This document shows, piece after piece, positions 1-9,516 of a stretch of 64,000 nt of DNA. Each line of letters begins with the position of its first letter. Position 1 is the stretch's first letter. The notes under the pieces are model-generated. The model searched no databases and had not been told where the DNA came from. It saw nothing but the letters and a program-made list of their open reading frames with translations. The stretch covers positions 4,526,001 to 4,590,000 of the forward strand of contig JAEILZ010000001.1 in NCBI GenBank assembly GCA_018873225.1, in the 5' to 3' direction. This DNA is from [Phialemoniopsis] sp. UDSM-2020. Its lineage: Eukaryota; Ascomycota; Sordariomycetes; Thyridiales; Thyridiaceae. Made by a program: the position numbers and the translations under genes.

Positions 1-515
1 CATGAGAAGAATCATCTTTCTTAATAGCGACGGCGTAACTGTGCGTAAGACGACACGAATAAACAAGAAGATTGTACTATTTAAGAGGTTAATATGGTGG
101 GCAAATTTGTTCGTAACATGCTCAAGAGGAATGGGATACACTGTCTGATTTCTGATATCCCGATACCCCAGATATGGTTACTCGATATTTATAATGACTA
201 AGATTTGCACATGATTTGACCATAATTGAGTTACAGGAATCGCACGCAGTTGGTGATACATGCTCCCCAAACTTCTGTGTAAGTGAGTGGATCTTTGCTG
301 TTCGGTGTTGGCGGGGCAAAATAAAAATCCTTATCGTGTCGATAAGCCCAGAAATTTCCTTGGAAACTGCTCCATTGAGTACCAGCATCAACTACCAAAT
401 ACTCGTCCCCATCGCAAGATCGAAGCTCCTCGAATTCAGATCAAAGCTTCATTACTGAAGTCAGACCTTCCCAAAAACGAGAGGTAGCGACTCGCTACAC
501 CAGAACTCCTTCACA
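1..515. other. Intergenic, upstream of ACL4
   Basis: No gene is recognisable here. Short overlapping open frames on both strands lack any known motif. The last stretch before the ATG at 516 reads as an ordinary fungal leader, and CACA directly precedes the start. Confidence 0.6.
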
Positions 516-1700
516 ATGGCTCCCAGGAGACCAAACGCCAAAAAGGCAAAGTCAAAAGCCCGCTCACATACCGCCTCGCGCAAGAACCAAGACAAATCAC
601 CCAGACAGCTCCTTACCGAAGCCACCGCTTCCCTCGAGCAAGCCGATGCTCTCGCCGCCCTAGCCACTGCCAATGAGGCCCTCGAGGCCACCGGCGAAGA
701 TGGTGCATATGCCGGCGCCGCCCTCACGCTGCTCGGCGAGATCCACCTCGAGATGGGCGACCCGGACCAGGCCCGCGGCTTCCTCGAGCGCGCCGCCGCG
801 GCGGACCCAGATGGCACGCTGCCGGACGAAAATGGCGGCGGCATTGAGAAGTTTCTATACCTGGCGCAGCTCAGCGAAGAAGGTGGGCACGACTCCGTGC
901 GGTGGTTCAACCGCGGCGCCGAGGCCGTGCGCGCGCAGCTCCAGCTGCTAGAGGCCAAGCTCGCGACGACGCCAAAGGTAGCCGCCGCGCGCGCCGACCT
1001 CGAGGGCGCAGTGGCGGACCGCAAGCGCAAGCTGGCCGATATCTTGTGCGCCGTGGCAGAGGTGTATATGACAGATCTCAGCTGGGAGGCCGACTGCGAG
1101 ACCGTGTGCGAGGGGCTCGTGACGGAGGCGACGATGCTGGCGCCCGAGTCGGCCGACGTGTGGCAGACGGTGGCGAGCGTGCGCATTAGCCAGAGCCGTG
1201 AGGAGGACGCGCAGGCGGCGCTGGGCCGCAGCCTCGAGAGCTGGCAGGGGCTGGCGCCGGACGACCCGGCGATCCCTGCGTTCCCGATGCGCGTGGCGCT
1301 CGTGCGCCTGCTCATGACGGTGGGCCTGCTGGAGAAGGCGATCGAGGTGGTGGAGCGGCTGGTCAAGGAGGACGATCAGAGCGTCGAGGCTTGGTACCTC
1401 GGCGGGTACGGCCTGTTTCTCATCGGCGAGGCGCTCAAGAAGAGCGAGGAGGAGAAGGGCGGCGGCGAGAAGCACTGGGAGGAGTTTTGGGCGTCGGCGC
1501 GGAGGTGGTTCCGCAAGTGCTTGAAGCTCTTTGGGCAGCAGATGTACGAGGATGATAGGTTGAGGGACCACGCGGTCGAGTGCCTCGAGGCGATCACCAA
1601 GGCGCTCGGGGAGGCCCCGGAGGAGGAGGATGGCGAGGAGGACGGTGATGAGTGGGAGGATCAGGGGGATGAGGATGATGACGACGATATGCAAGAGTAA
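516..1700 (+). CDS. ACL4: Assembly chaperone of Rpl4 (Acl4-like TPR protein)
   Basis: Single-exon gene for a 394-aa protein. The N-terminus is short and Lys/Arg-rich (like a nuclear signal) and is followed by helical TPR-like repeats across most of the protein (about residues 30-350). An example is the pair of helices around residues 45-95, with the Ala-rich LGEIHLEMGDPDQA segment. The C-terminus is a strongly acidic Glu/Asp tail (about residues 368-394). In yeast, Acl4 binds the internal extension of ribosomal protein Rpl4 co-translationally and escorts it to nuclear pre-60S particles. The basic N-terminus, TPR body and acidic tail fit this family. The ATG has a good context (cacaATGgc). It is convergent with the GIR2-like gene, with about 270 bp between the two stops. 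It could be another TPR protein, but overall composition and length favour Acl4. Confidence 0.8.
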   Translation: MAPRRPNAKKAKSKARSHTASRKNQDKSPRQLLTEATASLEQADALAALATANEALEATGEDGAYAGAALTLLGEIHLEMGDPDQARGFLERAAAADPDGTLPDENGGGIEKFLYLAQLSEEGGHDSVRWFNRGAEAVRAQLQLLEAKLATTPKVAAARADLEGAVADRKRKLADILCAVAEVYMTDLSWEADCETVCEGLVTEATMLAPESADVWQTVASVRISQSREEDAQAALGRSLESWQGLAPDDPAIPAFPMRVALVRLLMTVGLLEKAIEVVERLVKEDDQSVEAWYLGGYGLFLIGEALKKSEEEKGGGEKHWEEFWASARRWFRKCLKLFGQQMYEDDRLRDHAVECLEAITKALGEAPEEEDGEEDGDEWEDQGDEDDDDDMQE

Positions 1701-1966
1701 ATACCGCTCGGTTCGATGTTTCACTGAGCACTAATGATGAGTCGATCATTGTGATAGCATTTTATAAGGAGTTTTCGGGACGGACATAGAGAAAAGAAAA
1801 GCAGGCAGTATCTGGGATGATATCTCCCGAAGGAGGTAGTTGCTGCCAAACGCAGCAGAGTCTTATTGATATATTCGATTCTATATCTTTCGCAGACCGT
1901 TTCCAAACGCCTTGCAATGCATTTATGAGCGGCTGTGTCAGCCGAGATCGCATGACGGGAGGCATA

Positions 1967-2746
1967 TCATGCCTCGACCTTGAGCCTCTCAACCTCTTCC
2001 ACCGGCACATCGCCATCATCCTCGGCATCCTCGTCGCCCTTGCCCACCATGCCGCTCTCCCAGAGCTGCTTGCCCGTCAGGCGCACCGGCTCCTTGACGC
2101 GCGCCCTCTTGAGCTCGGCCAGGCGCTCCTCCTCCTGCCGCACGCGCTCCTCCTCCATCTCCTTGAGAAAGCCCTCGCGCCACTTGATAAAGGTCTCGGG
2201 CGTCACCATGGTGCCGTGGAACTTCTTGTTCTCCTCGCGCTCGGCCTCGAGCAGGCGCTCCTCGTGGCGCCGGGCCTCGGCCTGCTTGCGCTCCGTGACG
2301 AGCTGCTCGGCGGCCTCCTTGACGGCCGACACGAGCGTGAAGACCATGGCCATGCCGAGGTTCTCTTGGACCGTCTCCTGCAGGCCCTCGAGCAGGGCGG
2401 CGCGGTCGTCGGCGACGCTGAAGAGCGGGTGCGGCTCGCCCGCGGCGTTTTGTGGCGGGAGCAGGTCCAGGTGGGGTTCCTTGTCCGGGTAGTCCTCGGG
2501 ATACTGGACGTCGAGGAGCATGGTGGGGGGCTCGTTGGCCTCGTCGTCGGGGACGTCGAGGGTTATTGATATCCTGTACTGGGTCTCGGAGACATCTGCA
2601 GGAAATAAAGTGTTAGGTATGCATGACTGCATGCGAGAGAGAAGGCGACATAGATTTCTTAGGGGTGTTGTTTTCTTACCTGTGATTTCATCGGGGAAGA
2701 TGGAGTCGAGGACTTCCCTCTCCTCAATCTGTTCCTCGCGGCCCAT
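1967..2746 (-). CDS. GIR2: RWD-domain protein, Gir2/RWDD1-like
   Basis: Two exons: 2680-2746 and 1967-2595. The intron is 2596-2679 (84 nt), with donor GTAAGA and acceptor TGCAG. The intron length is a multiple of three and it has no in-frame stop, so the unspliced frame also reads through. The spliced protein (231 aa) starts MGREEQIEEREVLDSIFPDE, the typical opening of an RWD domain (about residues 5-115, with the YPEDYPDKEP signature). A long charged coiled coil follows, then a C-terminal segment with RLTGKQLWE as in RWDD1/Gir2. Yeast Gir2 binds Gcn1 and the GTPase Rbg2 and works with translating ribosomes and amino-acid stress signalling. An upstream in-frame ATG at 2764 would add six residues, but the RWD family normally starts at MGREEQ. 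It is divergent from PUF6 across 369 bp. Confidence 0.85.
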   Translation of the reverse strand: MGREEQIEEREVLDSIFPDEITGKKTTPLRNLCRLLSRMQSCIPNTLFPADVSETQYRISITLDVPDDEANEPPTMLLDVQYPEDYPDKEPHLDLLPPQNAAGEPHPLFSVADDRAALLEGLQETVQENLGMAMVFTLVSAVKEAAEQLVTERKQAEARRHEERLLEAEREENKKFHGTMVTPETFIKWREGFLKEMEEERVRQEEERLAELKRARVKEPVRLTGKQLWESGMVGKGDEDAEDDGDVPVEEVERLKVEA

Positions 2747-3115
2747 GGTGAGCGTGCAACCCAAAGACTAGCCTATGCAGGGTTTTAATGTCTTAAGTAG
2801 AGTTGTGCTGCGTTCTTCAGACTTTCCCCCACAGACTGCAGAATGTATTGACAAACATGCTAGATCTTGAAGCTGTCGTGCGCAAATCGACCATGGTGGG
2901 GTCGAACTCACACCAGAATTGACCCCTGCTTGGCAACACAGTTAGTGGGGTCGTCACCGCCCGGCAGTAATGCTGGCTGATAAGAAAAAAATCTGAAAAG
3001 TTGGGAGATACGACTTTTAGTGTACAGGCTGGAGATTCTGGGTCACAACTAGGTGCAGACAACAACTCTACTGCACTTTTTTCTTCCCATTGACGTCCCG
3101 ACACCGAACGACACA
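2747..3115. promoter_or_regulatory. Shared divergent promoter region GIR2/PUF6
   Basis: This 369-bp region separates two divergently transcribed genes with ribosome-linked roles. It contains the 9-mer GTGGGGTCG twice (2896-2904 and 2945-2953). It also holds an inverted repeat with arms GGGGTC and GACCCC around 17 nt (2898-2926). No known factor site is assigned. Confidence 0.4.
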
Positions 3116-5281
3116 ATGGCTACCAAAGGAGTCAAGGCTGGCGACAAGAGGAAGGCCTCGACTAGCGAGAGGATGAGCACCAAAGCGCCCCCAAAGAAGG
3201 CCAAGATCGATTCCAAGAGGAAGCCTCTGGAGGAGGAGCCCTCGGAAGATGTCGACGAGAGCAGCGGATTCTCCGACTCTGAGGATGGCGGCGCCGCTTT
3301 GGAGTTCAAGAGCAATGGCTTCCAGAAGGAGAACAAGTTCAACAAGGCGAAGACCGGTGGCAATGATGCCAATGGCAATCTTGACAGAAGTAAGGCAACA
3401 GTTACACTCGGTGTAATGATCACACATGAGACTAACAATCATTCTACAGCCGGTATGACTTCCAGGGAATCCCACGCCAAACAGAAGCAACTAGCCCAGG
3501 AGCGCAAGGCCGCTAAGCCCCTTGCTGACGAGCTGGCCCGGACAAAGAAGCTGTGGGAGAAGCTGCGGAGGAAGTCACACGTCCCCAAGGATGAGAGGCA
3601 GAAGCTCGTCGACGAACTCTTCACCATCATCACCGGCCGCATCAGGGATTTCGTTCTGAAGCACGACGCTGTGCGGGCTGTGCAGACCGCCATCAAGTAC
3701 TCGACCCCCGACCAGAGGAAGCAGATCGCCAAGGAGCTCCAGGGCACATATGTCCAGCTTGCTGAGAGCAGGTATGCCAAGTTCCTGATCGGCAAACTTC
3801 TCGTACAAAACGACAACGAGATCAGGGACATCATCATCCCCGAGTTCTACGGCAAGGTCCGCAAGCTGATCAACCACCCGGAGGCATCCTGGATCCTCGA
3901 CGACATCTACCGCGGTGTGGCGACGAAGCAACAGAAGGCCATCATGCTGCGCGAATGGTACGGCCCTGAGTTCTCTCTTTTCAAGCAGGGTGCCGGGGCA
4001 ACAGATGGCGAAGTCAGCCCTGAGCTCTCACAGATTCTCGAGGCAGAGCCCAGCAAGCGTGGACCCATCATGAAGTACCTGTTGGACATGATCAATTCGC
4101 TTATCCAGAAGAAGATGACGGGCTTCACAATCTTGCATGATGCCATGCTCCAATACTTCCTCAACCAAAAAGAGGGCACCGAGGAGCAGAAGGAGTTCCT
4201 CGAGATCATCAAGGAGGACGAGAATGGTGACCTGCTCAAGAACATGGCCTTCACCAAGTCTGGTGCCAGGCTTGTCTGCCTGCTATTTGCTTATGGCAGT
4301 GCCAAAGACCGGAAGCAGCTTCTCAAGGTGTACAAGGACACATTCCAACTGATGTGTGGCGACCCTTACGGCCATGCCATCATTCTCGCTGCGTATGACC
4401 TGATTGACGACACTGTTCTCACATCCAAGACCATCTTCCCCGAGATTCTCGGCAAGAACGAGACGAAGGAGGTCGAAAACATCATCTTCTGTGCCAACGA
4501 CCTTAACGCAAGGACTACTATTTTGTACCTGTTCGAGGGCCCTTCTAAGGCGTTGTTCCCGGCCAGCCACGCCCAGGATCTTGAGATCCTCAAGGAGGTT
4601 CACGAGATTAGAAAAACTACCAGCAAGAAGGACCCGGAGACCAGGCGCAAAGAGCTCATCGCCGCGGCCTCATCACAACTGCTCGCCGCGATCACTGCGT
4701 CACCCAACGACTTGGTTTCGACTTCCTTTGGTTGCCAGATGATCACGGATGTGCTTCTGGACGCCAGTGGAGAGAAGTCGGCAGCCCTTGAGGCCATTGC
4801 TGCGACTGCCGCTGGCGAGCCTGTGGTGCCGGAAGCCGACGAGAGCTATCCCCGGCCGCACATCTCGCAGACCCCTCACGGTGGCAAGATGTTCAAGACC
4901 CTCATCGCAGGTGGACGATTCGACAAGGAGGCTGGCAAGGTCGTTACCGTCGACCCGCCCCTCAAGTTTGCCGACATCCTCTACCCCCATATCAAAGAGC
5001 ACGTCGTCTCGTGGGCCACGGGCCCGAGCTCGTTCGTGCCCCTGGCGCTGCTGGAGGCCGACGACTTCTCGAGCAAGGCCGAGCTCAAGAAGACGCTGAG
5101 CAAGAGCAAGAAGGTGCTGCAGCAAGCTGCGACGGAGGAGACGACGGAACAGAAGGCCAAGAGGGAGGCATACGAGAAGGAGGCCGAGGGCAAGGCGAAC
5201 AAGAAGGGCAAGAAGAAGGGTACTAAGCAGGAGCGTGCTGTCGGTAATGCTGGGTCCAGGTTACTTTTGGAGAAGCTGTGA
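3116..5281 (+). CDS. PUF6: Pumilio-family RNA-binding protein Puf6
   Basis: Two exons: 3116-3389 and 3450-5281. The 60-nt intron (3390-3449, GTAAGG...CTACAG, branch ACTAAC at 3431) keeps frame and contains no stop. The 701-aa protein has a Lys/Asp/Glu-rich low-complexity N-terminus (about 1-95). A PUM-type helical repeat array follows, starting near the segment that reads MTSRESHAKQKQLAQERKAA and including the AVRAVQTAIKYSTPDQRK repeat. A CPL-type C-terminal region and a Lys-rich tail (GKANKKGKKKG) end the protein. Yeast Puf6 acts in the nucleolus in 60S biogenesis (Rpl43 loading) and represses ASH1 mRNA translation. Its 656 aa is close to the length here. The start at 3116 fits the family; an upstream in-frame ATG at 3053 would add 21 residues not expected in Puf6. 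Confidence 0.9.
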   Translation: MATKGVKAGDKRKASTSERMSTKAPPKKAKIDSKRKPLEEEPSEDVDESSGFSDSEDGGAALEFKSNGFQKENKFNKAKTGGNDANGNLDRSKATVTLGVMITHETNNHSTAGMTSRESHAKQKQLAQERKAAKPLADELARTKKLWEKLRRKSHVPKDERQKLVDELFTIITGRIRDFVLKHDAVRAVQTAIKYSTPDQRKQIAKELQGTYVQLAESRYAKFLIGKLLVQNDNEIRDIIIPEFYGKVRKLINHPEASWILDDIYRGVATKQQKAIMLREWYGPEFSLFKQGAGATDGEVSPELSQILEAEPSKRGPIMKYLLDMINSLIQKKMTGFTILHDAMLQYFLNQKEGTEEQKEFLEIIKEDENGDLLKNMAFTKSGARLVCLLFAYGSAKDRKQLLKVYKDTFQLMCGDPYGHAIILAAYDLIDDTVLTSKTIFPEILGKNETKEVENIIFCANDLNARTTILYLFEGPSKALFPASHAQDLEILKEVHEIRKTTSKKDPETRRKELIAAASSQLLAAITASPNDLVSTSFGCQMITDVLLDASGEKSAALEAIAATAAGEPVVPEADESYPRPHISQTPHGGKMFKTLIAGGRFDKEAGKVVTVDPPLKFADILYPHIKEHVVSWATGPSSFVPLALLEADDFSSKAELKKTLSKSKKVLQQAATEETTEQKAKREAYEKEAEGKANKKGKKKGTKQERAVGNAGSRLLLEKL

Positions 5282-6314
5282 GTGTTCGGTGTATGTGCTG
5301 ATGACGAGGGATCGGGTTGTTGCATCACAGGTTAGCAGTTCATAGAGTTTCGATCTTCAATACCCAGACAAAGTCATGAAGAGACGCTTGCGGCTTTTGC
5401 TTCTTGGTGATGTACTTTGTCGTGGTGGTTGTCACAGTCTTGCTGGTGAATGCAGGACTTGTGAAGGCAGATGAGTTTTGTGATGGACAAAGAGACATTG
5501 TCCCGGACTACGTATTGCAGTGGTTGTCGGTGTGATCTAAAGTCTTTACTTATAATAAAGTGATACTTGGCGGCTGAGAGACTATATCTGAGAAGGGTTC
5601 AACAACCTCTGATGTACTGAGAAGCTCAAGACATGTACCAAGCTGTATCACAGACAGCGGAAAGACACAGCCACATGGTGATTTCTTGAGATGTACAGGA
5701 AGCTCATACACACACACTCACTGCTGCACCATAGCACGAGGTACAGAAGGTAGTGTACAACCCGGTTACTTGCATGACATGACCTGCCGAGAGATGGGAT
5801 GGCAGGCTGCTTGTGTCATGTATACAGTCCCCGGCTCATGGCTGCCCTGCATACCACGCTTTCGTCCTTTCAGATATAACTATGGAAGGGAACTTGCTAC
5901 CTCGCTCTCGACTATGAGCTGAGTAGCTTGATACCCAACAACATACTCATTCACTGTACCACTATCATCGACTCGAGGCATCAGACAATCATGCCAGGCC
6001 TGGCCGTGAGCAGCTCAGGGCAGTGACAGACGTCGCACCAAGACTTATATTTAACATGAGCAATGCCCGCTCGCCTACAGGTTTTTGAGAATTATTATTA
6101 CCGACTTTTCTCGTGTCCAAAGCGCCAGGCGGTAGCAGACAGCATATATGATCAGACCAAATTTCACTTGAGGGCAAGCTACAAAGGTTACTTCCCGTGC
6201 TCTCTATTCACTTAGACGCCTTTCTTGCTACCCTCACTGTGTATTCAAGGCGGTTTCTCAGTCCTTCTTCATACTCTAGGGCGTATCCTACCTCCCACCC
6301 CGTGAGAAATCGTC
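5282..6314. other. Intergenic, PUF6 3' region to membrane-protein gene
   Basis: About 1 kb between two genes on the same strand. Only short open frames are present and none has a recognisable domain. No repeat or RNA gene was seen. Confidence 0.5.
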
Positions 6315-7874
6315 ATGTTTCGTATGAGGGCGCTCCAAGAGGGCGTGATGAAGCGCCATGATGACCACTGCCAGGGCGACTTCAAGTGGTTCGAATGCCC
6401 GGCGTCGAATTGGTGGGGCTGCTGTCTTAAAGACCCTTGCATTGAGTATCAATATTTGGGATGTCCTGAGAAGTGGCAATCGACTATGGTACCCCCAAAG
6501 GAACGCGGAACCATCTTCACCAAGTTCCCAACCGGCGGTACTGAGCCCGCGCCCGTCCAGATCGGCAAGTCCAAGGACGGCGATGACGAAGAGACCGCCG
6601 CAACCACATCATCCAGCGAAACGGTGTTCTTAACGGTGACGACGAGGGTAAACCCCTTGGCGGCGATGACTATCGAAGAGCAGCCCACGTCCCTGAGCAC
6701 AATAGTGTCCAGCTCTACCCGTTCATCCTCGAAACCGACCTCGATGCACACCTCGACAGCAAGCCCATTGAGTACCGTCAACCCAATTCCCCCTCACGAG
6801 CACCCAGAAAGCAAGCACAAGGTAGGCACAGCCGCTCTCGATGGAATCGTTGTCGGCGCGGTGGGCCTCGGCCTGCTGTTCGTTCTCTTAGCTGGCTTCT
6901 TGGTTTTGCGCTACCGGAGGAAGCACACCCGCAACGGACTCAGCGGCAGCCGTAGATCGTCAAGTAGCTCGAGCCATACCATGATCAACTCGACGACCGG
7001 ACAGGCCTCACTCCCCGTCCGGGAGCCACCACACGACACCGGTATGTTCAACTGGAAGCCGCCGCAGAGCACCGCCAGAGCCGCGCTACCGCAGCAGCCC
7101 ACGATCCCGCAGATAGCCCTGGCCGGCAACGAGCAGCCAGGCCGCACCTACGCCCCTTACAGACCGCCGCGTCCCACGAGACACTCTTCCGAGGCAGCAG
7201 CGCCCGTCGTATACCCCTCAATCGATGGGCGCATCCAGCGCCCCGTCATGAACCCGCTTGCCCCGGGAACGTTCATCACGACCAGCGCGCCGCCGACGCC
7301 GCCGGGTCATCATCGCACTGCCCACAGCGAGCCCACCTCACCGACGGCGCAGCTCCAGACTCGACCACAGCGGTACGAGCTCGACGGCATCAGCAACCAG
7401 ATCAACGAGCTCGACTCGCCGGCCGGTGCCATCGCGCCCGTGACCACGGTCAAGGTGCGGCGGGAGCCGCCGCGCGAGGTGCAGATCCGCGGGCCTCGTA
7501 ATGGCGGTGGTGCGGCTAGGAAGGTGGAGGAGCCGGCGGAGGAGAAGTGGAAGGGAAAGGGAAAGGAGAAGGCATTTTCCCTGCCAAGCCCGCCGAGGTT
7601 GATAGTTGTCAACCCGACGCCTGTGGCTGATATTAAGGAGGTGGAAGGGGATGAGAAAGGAGAACAGGAGAAGAAGGAAAAGCCGAGTATCGTGGTTTGC
7701 CCGCCGGTCTCGATGGTGCCGGGCATGGGCAGTCCCGGCGCAGCGTCGTACACGGCGACACAGATTGATGAAAGGCCACGATCGACGTTCAACGCCACGG
7801 CGCGGGAGCAGGCGGAGAATGTGCATGCGGCCAGTTGGGGCTACTACCAGGGTCAGCCGGCGCGGTCTGTCTAG
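6315..7874 (+). CDS. Cys-rich single-pass membrane protein, function unknown
   Basis: Single-exon gene, 519 aa. Near the N-terminus is a short Cys-rich module (residues about 19-50, containing WWGCCLKDPC and ending YLGCP). A Ser/Thr-rich segment follows (about 95-155), likely glycosylated and exposed. One hydrophobic helix runs from about 176 to 199, with Arg/Lys directly after it (RYRRKH). A long Pro/Ser-rich cytoplasmic tail contains basic stretches. No classical signal peptide is visible, so the Cys module may be exported by the helix acting as an anchor. Alternatively, an upstream exon may be missing. The layout (exposed Cys/Ser/Thr part, one helix, disordered tail) resembles fungal cell-surface sensor-like proteins, but there is no WSC domain and I do not assign a function. 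The Met residues at positions 4 and 12 are other possible starts. Confidence 0.7.
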   Translation: MFRMRALQEGVMKRHDDHCQGDFKWFECPASNWWGCCLKDPCIEYQYLGCPEKWQSTMVPPKERGTIFTKFPTGGTEPAPVQIGKSKDGDDEETAATTSSSETVFLTVTTRVNPLAAMTIEEQPTSLSTIVSSSTRSSSKPTSMHTSTASPLSTVNPIPPHEHPESKHKVGTAALDGIVVGAVGLGLLFVLLAGFLVLRYRRKHTRNGLSGSRRSSSSSSHTMINSTTGQASLPVREPPHDTGMFNWKPPQSTARAALPQQPTIPQIALAGNEQPGRTYAPYRPPRPTRHSSEAAAPVVYPSIDGRIQRPVMNPLAPGTFITTSAPPTPPGHHRTAHSEPTSPTAQLQTRPQRYELDGISNQINELDSPAGAIAPVTTVKVRREPPREVQIRGPRNGGGAARKVEEPAEEKWKGKGKEKAFSLPSPPRLIVVNPTPVADIKEVEGDEKGEQEKKEKPSIVVCPPVSMVPGMGSPGAASYTATQIDERPRSTFNATAREQAENVHAASWGYYQGQPARSV

Positions 7875-8487
7875 GTTGCTGTGGTAGGAGGGAAAGCCGT
7901 GATAGCGGTGCTGAGGGGTGACTATTGGATTATGCGATGTATTCCGGACTTGGATTTGGACAAGGGGCGTTAAAGATACCGCCGAAGGCTTCTAGCAAGC
8001 CCTGTGTCATAGCACTGTACATTATTCTTTGATATTAGCACGATACGCCAGAACGAGGGCTAAATAGGAAAACGGTGATTTCATTCAGTGCCAGTTCTCC
8101 TTCTCTTCTCGCCTATGGGGGTATTCTAATACGAAAGTCGACGCGTGGAAATACGCCTTCCGTTCACCAGTCTTTTTCTCTTTGCCCTTTAGTTTATCCT
8201 GTACGCCAGCCATGCAGAAAAGACACAAAAACACAGGTTGTGGATAAAGAAAAGGGAAACTCCGCTTGCCAGCTTGCCGAGTGATCGCCTCCGAATGGAA
8301 TGGCTGCTGATATCGGTCTTTCTGGCCATAATTCCCTGCGCCTCCATTTGCCCTTCCACCAAGTTTCGCCATTTCTTGCGCCGTATCGTAAATTAACAAG
8401 TCTTCATTGACCTCAGCCGAGATACCGCGCGGGAGTATTACTGGCGAGTGGGTGAAGATGTGTGTTGAAGAGAGGTGGGGGCAGCGC
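7875..8487. other. Convergent intergenic region
   Basis: Contains the 3' ends of the membrane-protein gene (plus) and RPB4 (minus). The open frames on both strands here have no domain and no coding-like composition. Confidence 0.5.
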
Positions 8488-8969
8488 TCAGCCTTGAAGC
8501 TTGCCCATCTCCTCCAGCAGCTCCTGCAGGTCGTCGTCGCCGATCTTGTCCGTCAGCGAGGGTATCAGCGTCTTGGCCTCCTCGACGCCGTCGGGGCAGA
8601 GGGAGCCCAGGGCGGCGCGCTCAAACTTGGTCAGCTCCGTGTGCGAACCGAGCAGGCGCTCGACGGCCTCGACGTTCTCCTTCTGCTTGAAGCGCGCGAA
8701 CGCATCGAGGTAGTCGATCGTCTTGGTGAGGATCCTATCACGACAATTTAGCAAGGCTCTAACTTATGCGACTGCGCTCACGCTCACTCGGTCTCGTTGA
8801 CGTTCTTGCGGTCGTTGCGCCGCTTCGAGACCAGCGCGTTGATGACCAGCGAGGCCTCGGAGAGGGATAGAGTCTCTACGCCCTCGAACTCGCCGAGCTT
8901 GAGGACGTTGCCGGCCTCCTCGTCGCCGGGAGGGGCCGGCTTGGGCCTCGAAGTCGGAGCCTGGGGCAT
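8488..8969 (-). CDS. RPB4: DNA-directed RNA polymerase II subunit Rpb4
   Basis: Two exons: 8788-8969 and 8488-8734, with a 53-nt intron at 8735-8787 (GTGAGC...GATAG). The junction restores a Glu codon, giving NETE then ILTKTIDYLDAFARFK. The 142-aa product matches the Rpb4/RPB4 family in length (human RPB4 is also 142 aa). It has the conserved LTKFERAALGSLCP segment, followed by the helical C-terminal part DDDLQELLEEM. Rpb4 pairs with Rpb7 to form the stalk of RNA polymerase II, which acts in initiation and in linking transcription to mRNA decay. The long extra loop of yeast Rpb4 is absent, as is usual in filamentous fungi. It is divergent from TRS23. Confidence 0.93.
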
Positions 8970-9516
8970 GCTGACGGGTCGGAGGGGAGCGAGAGGGAGA
9001 AAGGATTGCGAGACGCCTTAGCGTACACAGCGCGTACGGCCTGAAAAGCAGTAGCGCAACACAGATGACCGGAGAAACAATGTCGGAGAGAATGACAAGA
9101 TTGGCGGGCTCTCTGGGTTCTTGGGAGGGGAAGAGGAAATGTTGAACTTGTCCGGATTGCTTCCTCTGTTTGGCGGGTGGTGAGGTTGCGGTTGGTCTAG
9201 CGTTGAAACCAGGCACGCACGTTTCTTTCAGCCTCTTTAGATCTGGCGCGGACTGAACTGGAGACTAGCGTCGCGCATCTTGCTCACTCGGAAAATCAGG
9301 TATTGCCGTGTTCAGGCGCCATTAGTTTCATCGACTTAGCGGCATGACCCACTGTAGAGGCGCACCTGGCACGCTGTAACTTGGGAGAAGCACCCGCTAA
9401 GGCGCCACCACTCAAAACGCCCACCTGTTGATCTCTCACATGAGGCTCTGATATCTCAAACAGAGCCGCAAAGGGGGAGTGTATTCTCACATCCAACCAT
9501 GAGCTAGACGTCCACA
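8970..9516. promoter_or_regulatory. Divergent promoter region RPB4/TRS23
   Basis: This 547-bp spacer lies between two divergent housekeeping genes. I see no TATA box or repeat that stands out. Open frames reaching into it from the RPB4 side are antisense or leader shadows. Confidence 0.4.

Noticed and set aside
461..1366. 301-codon open frame antisense to ACL4
   Set aside because: It is a shadow of GC-rich coding sequence on the other strand; composition is Ala/Arg/Ser-rich without any domain.
1817..2569. 250-codon open frame antisense to the RWD gene
   Set aside because: Leu/His/Arg-rich shadow of the Glu/Lys-rich coiled coil; no motif.
2860..2985. tRNA-like sequence on the minus strand (GAGTTCGACC similar to a T-loop)
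   Set aside because: The five bases on either side of the loop do not pair, and no acceptor stem or anticodon arm can be built at the right spacing.
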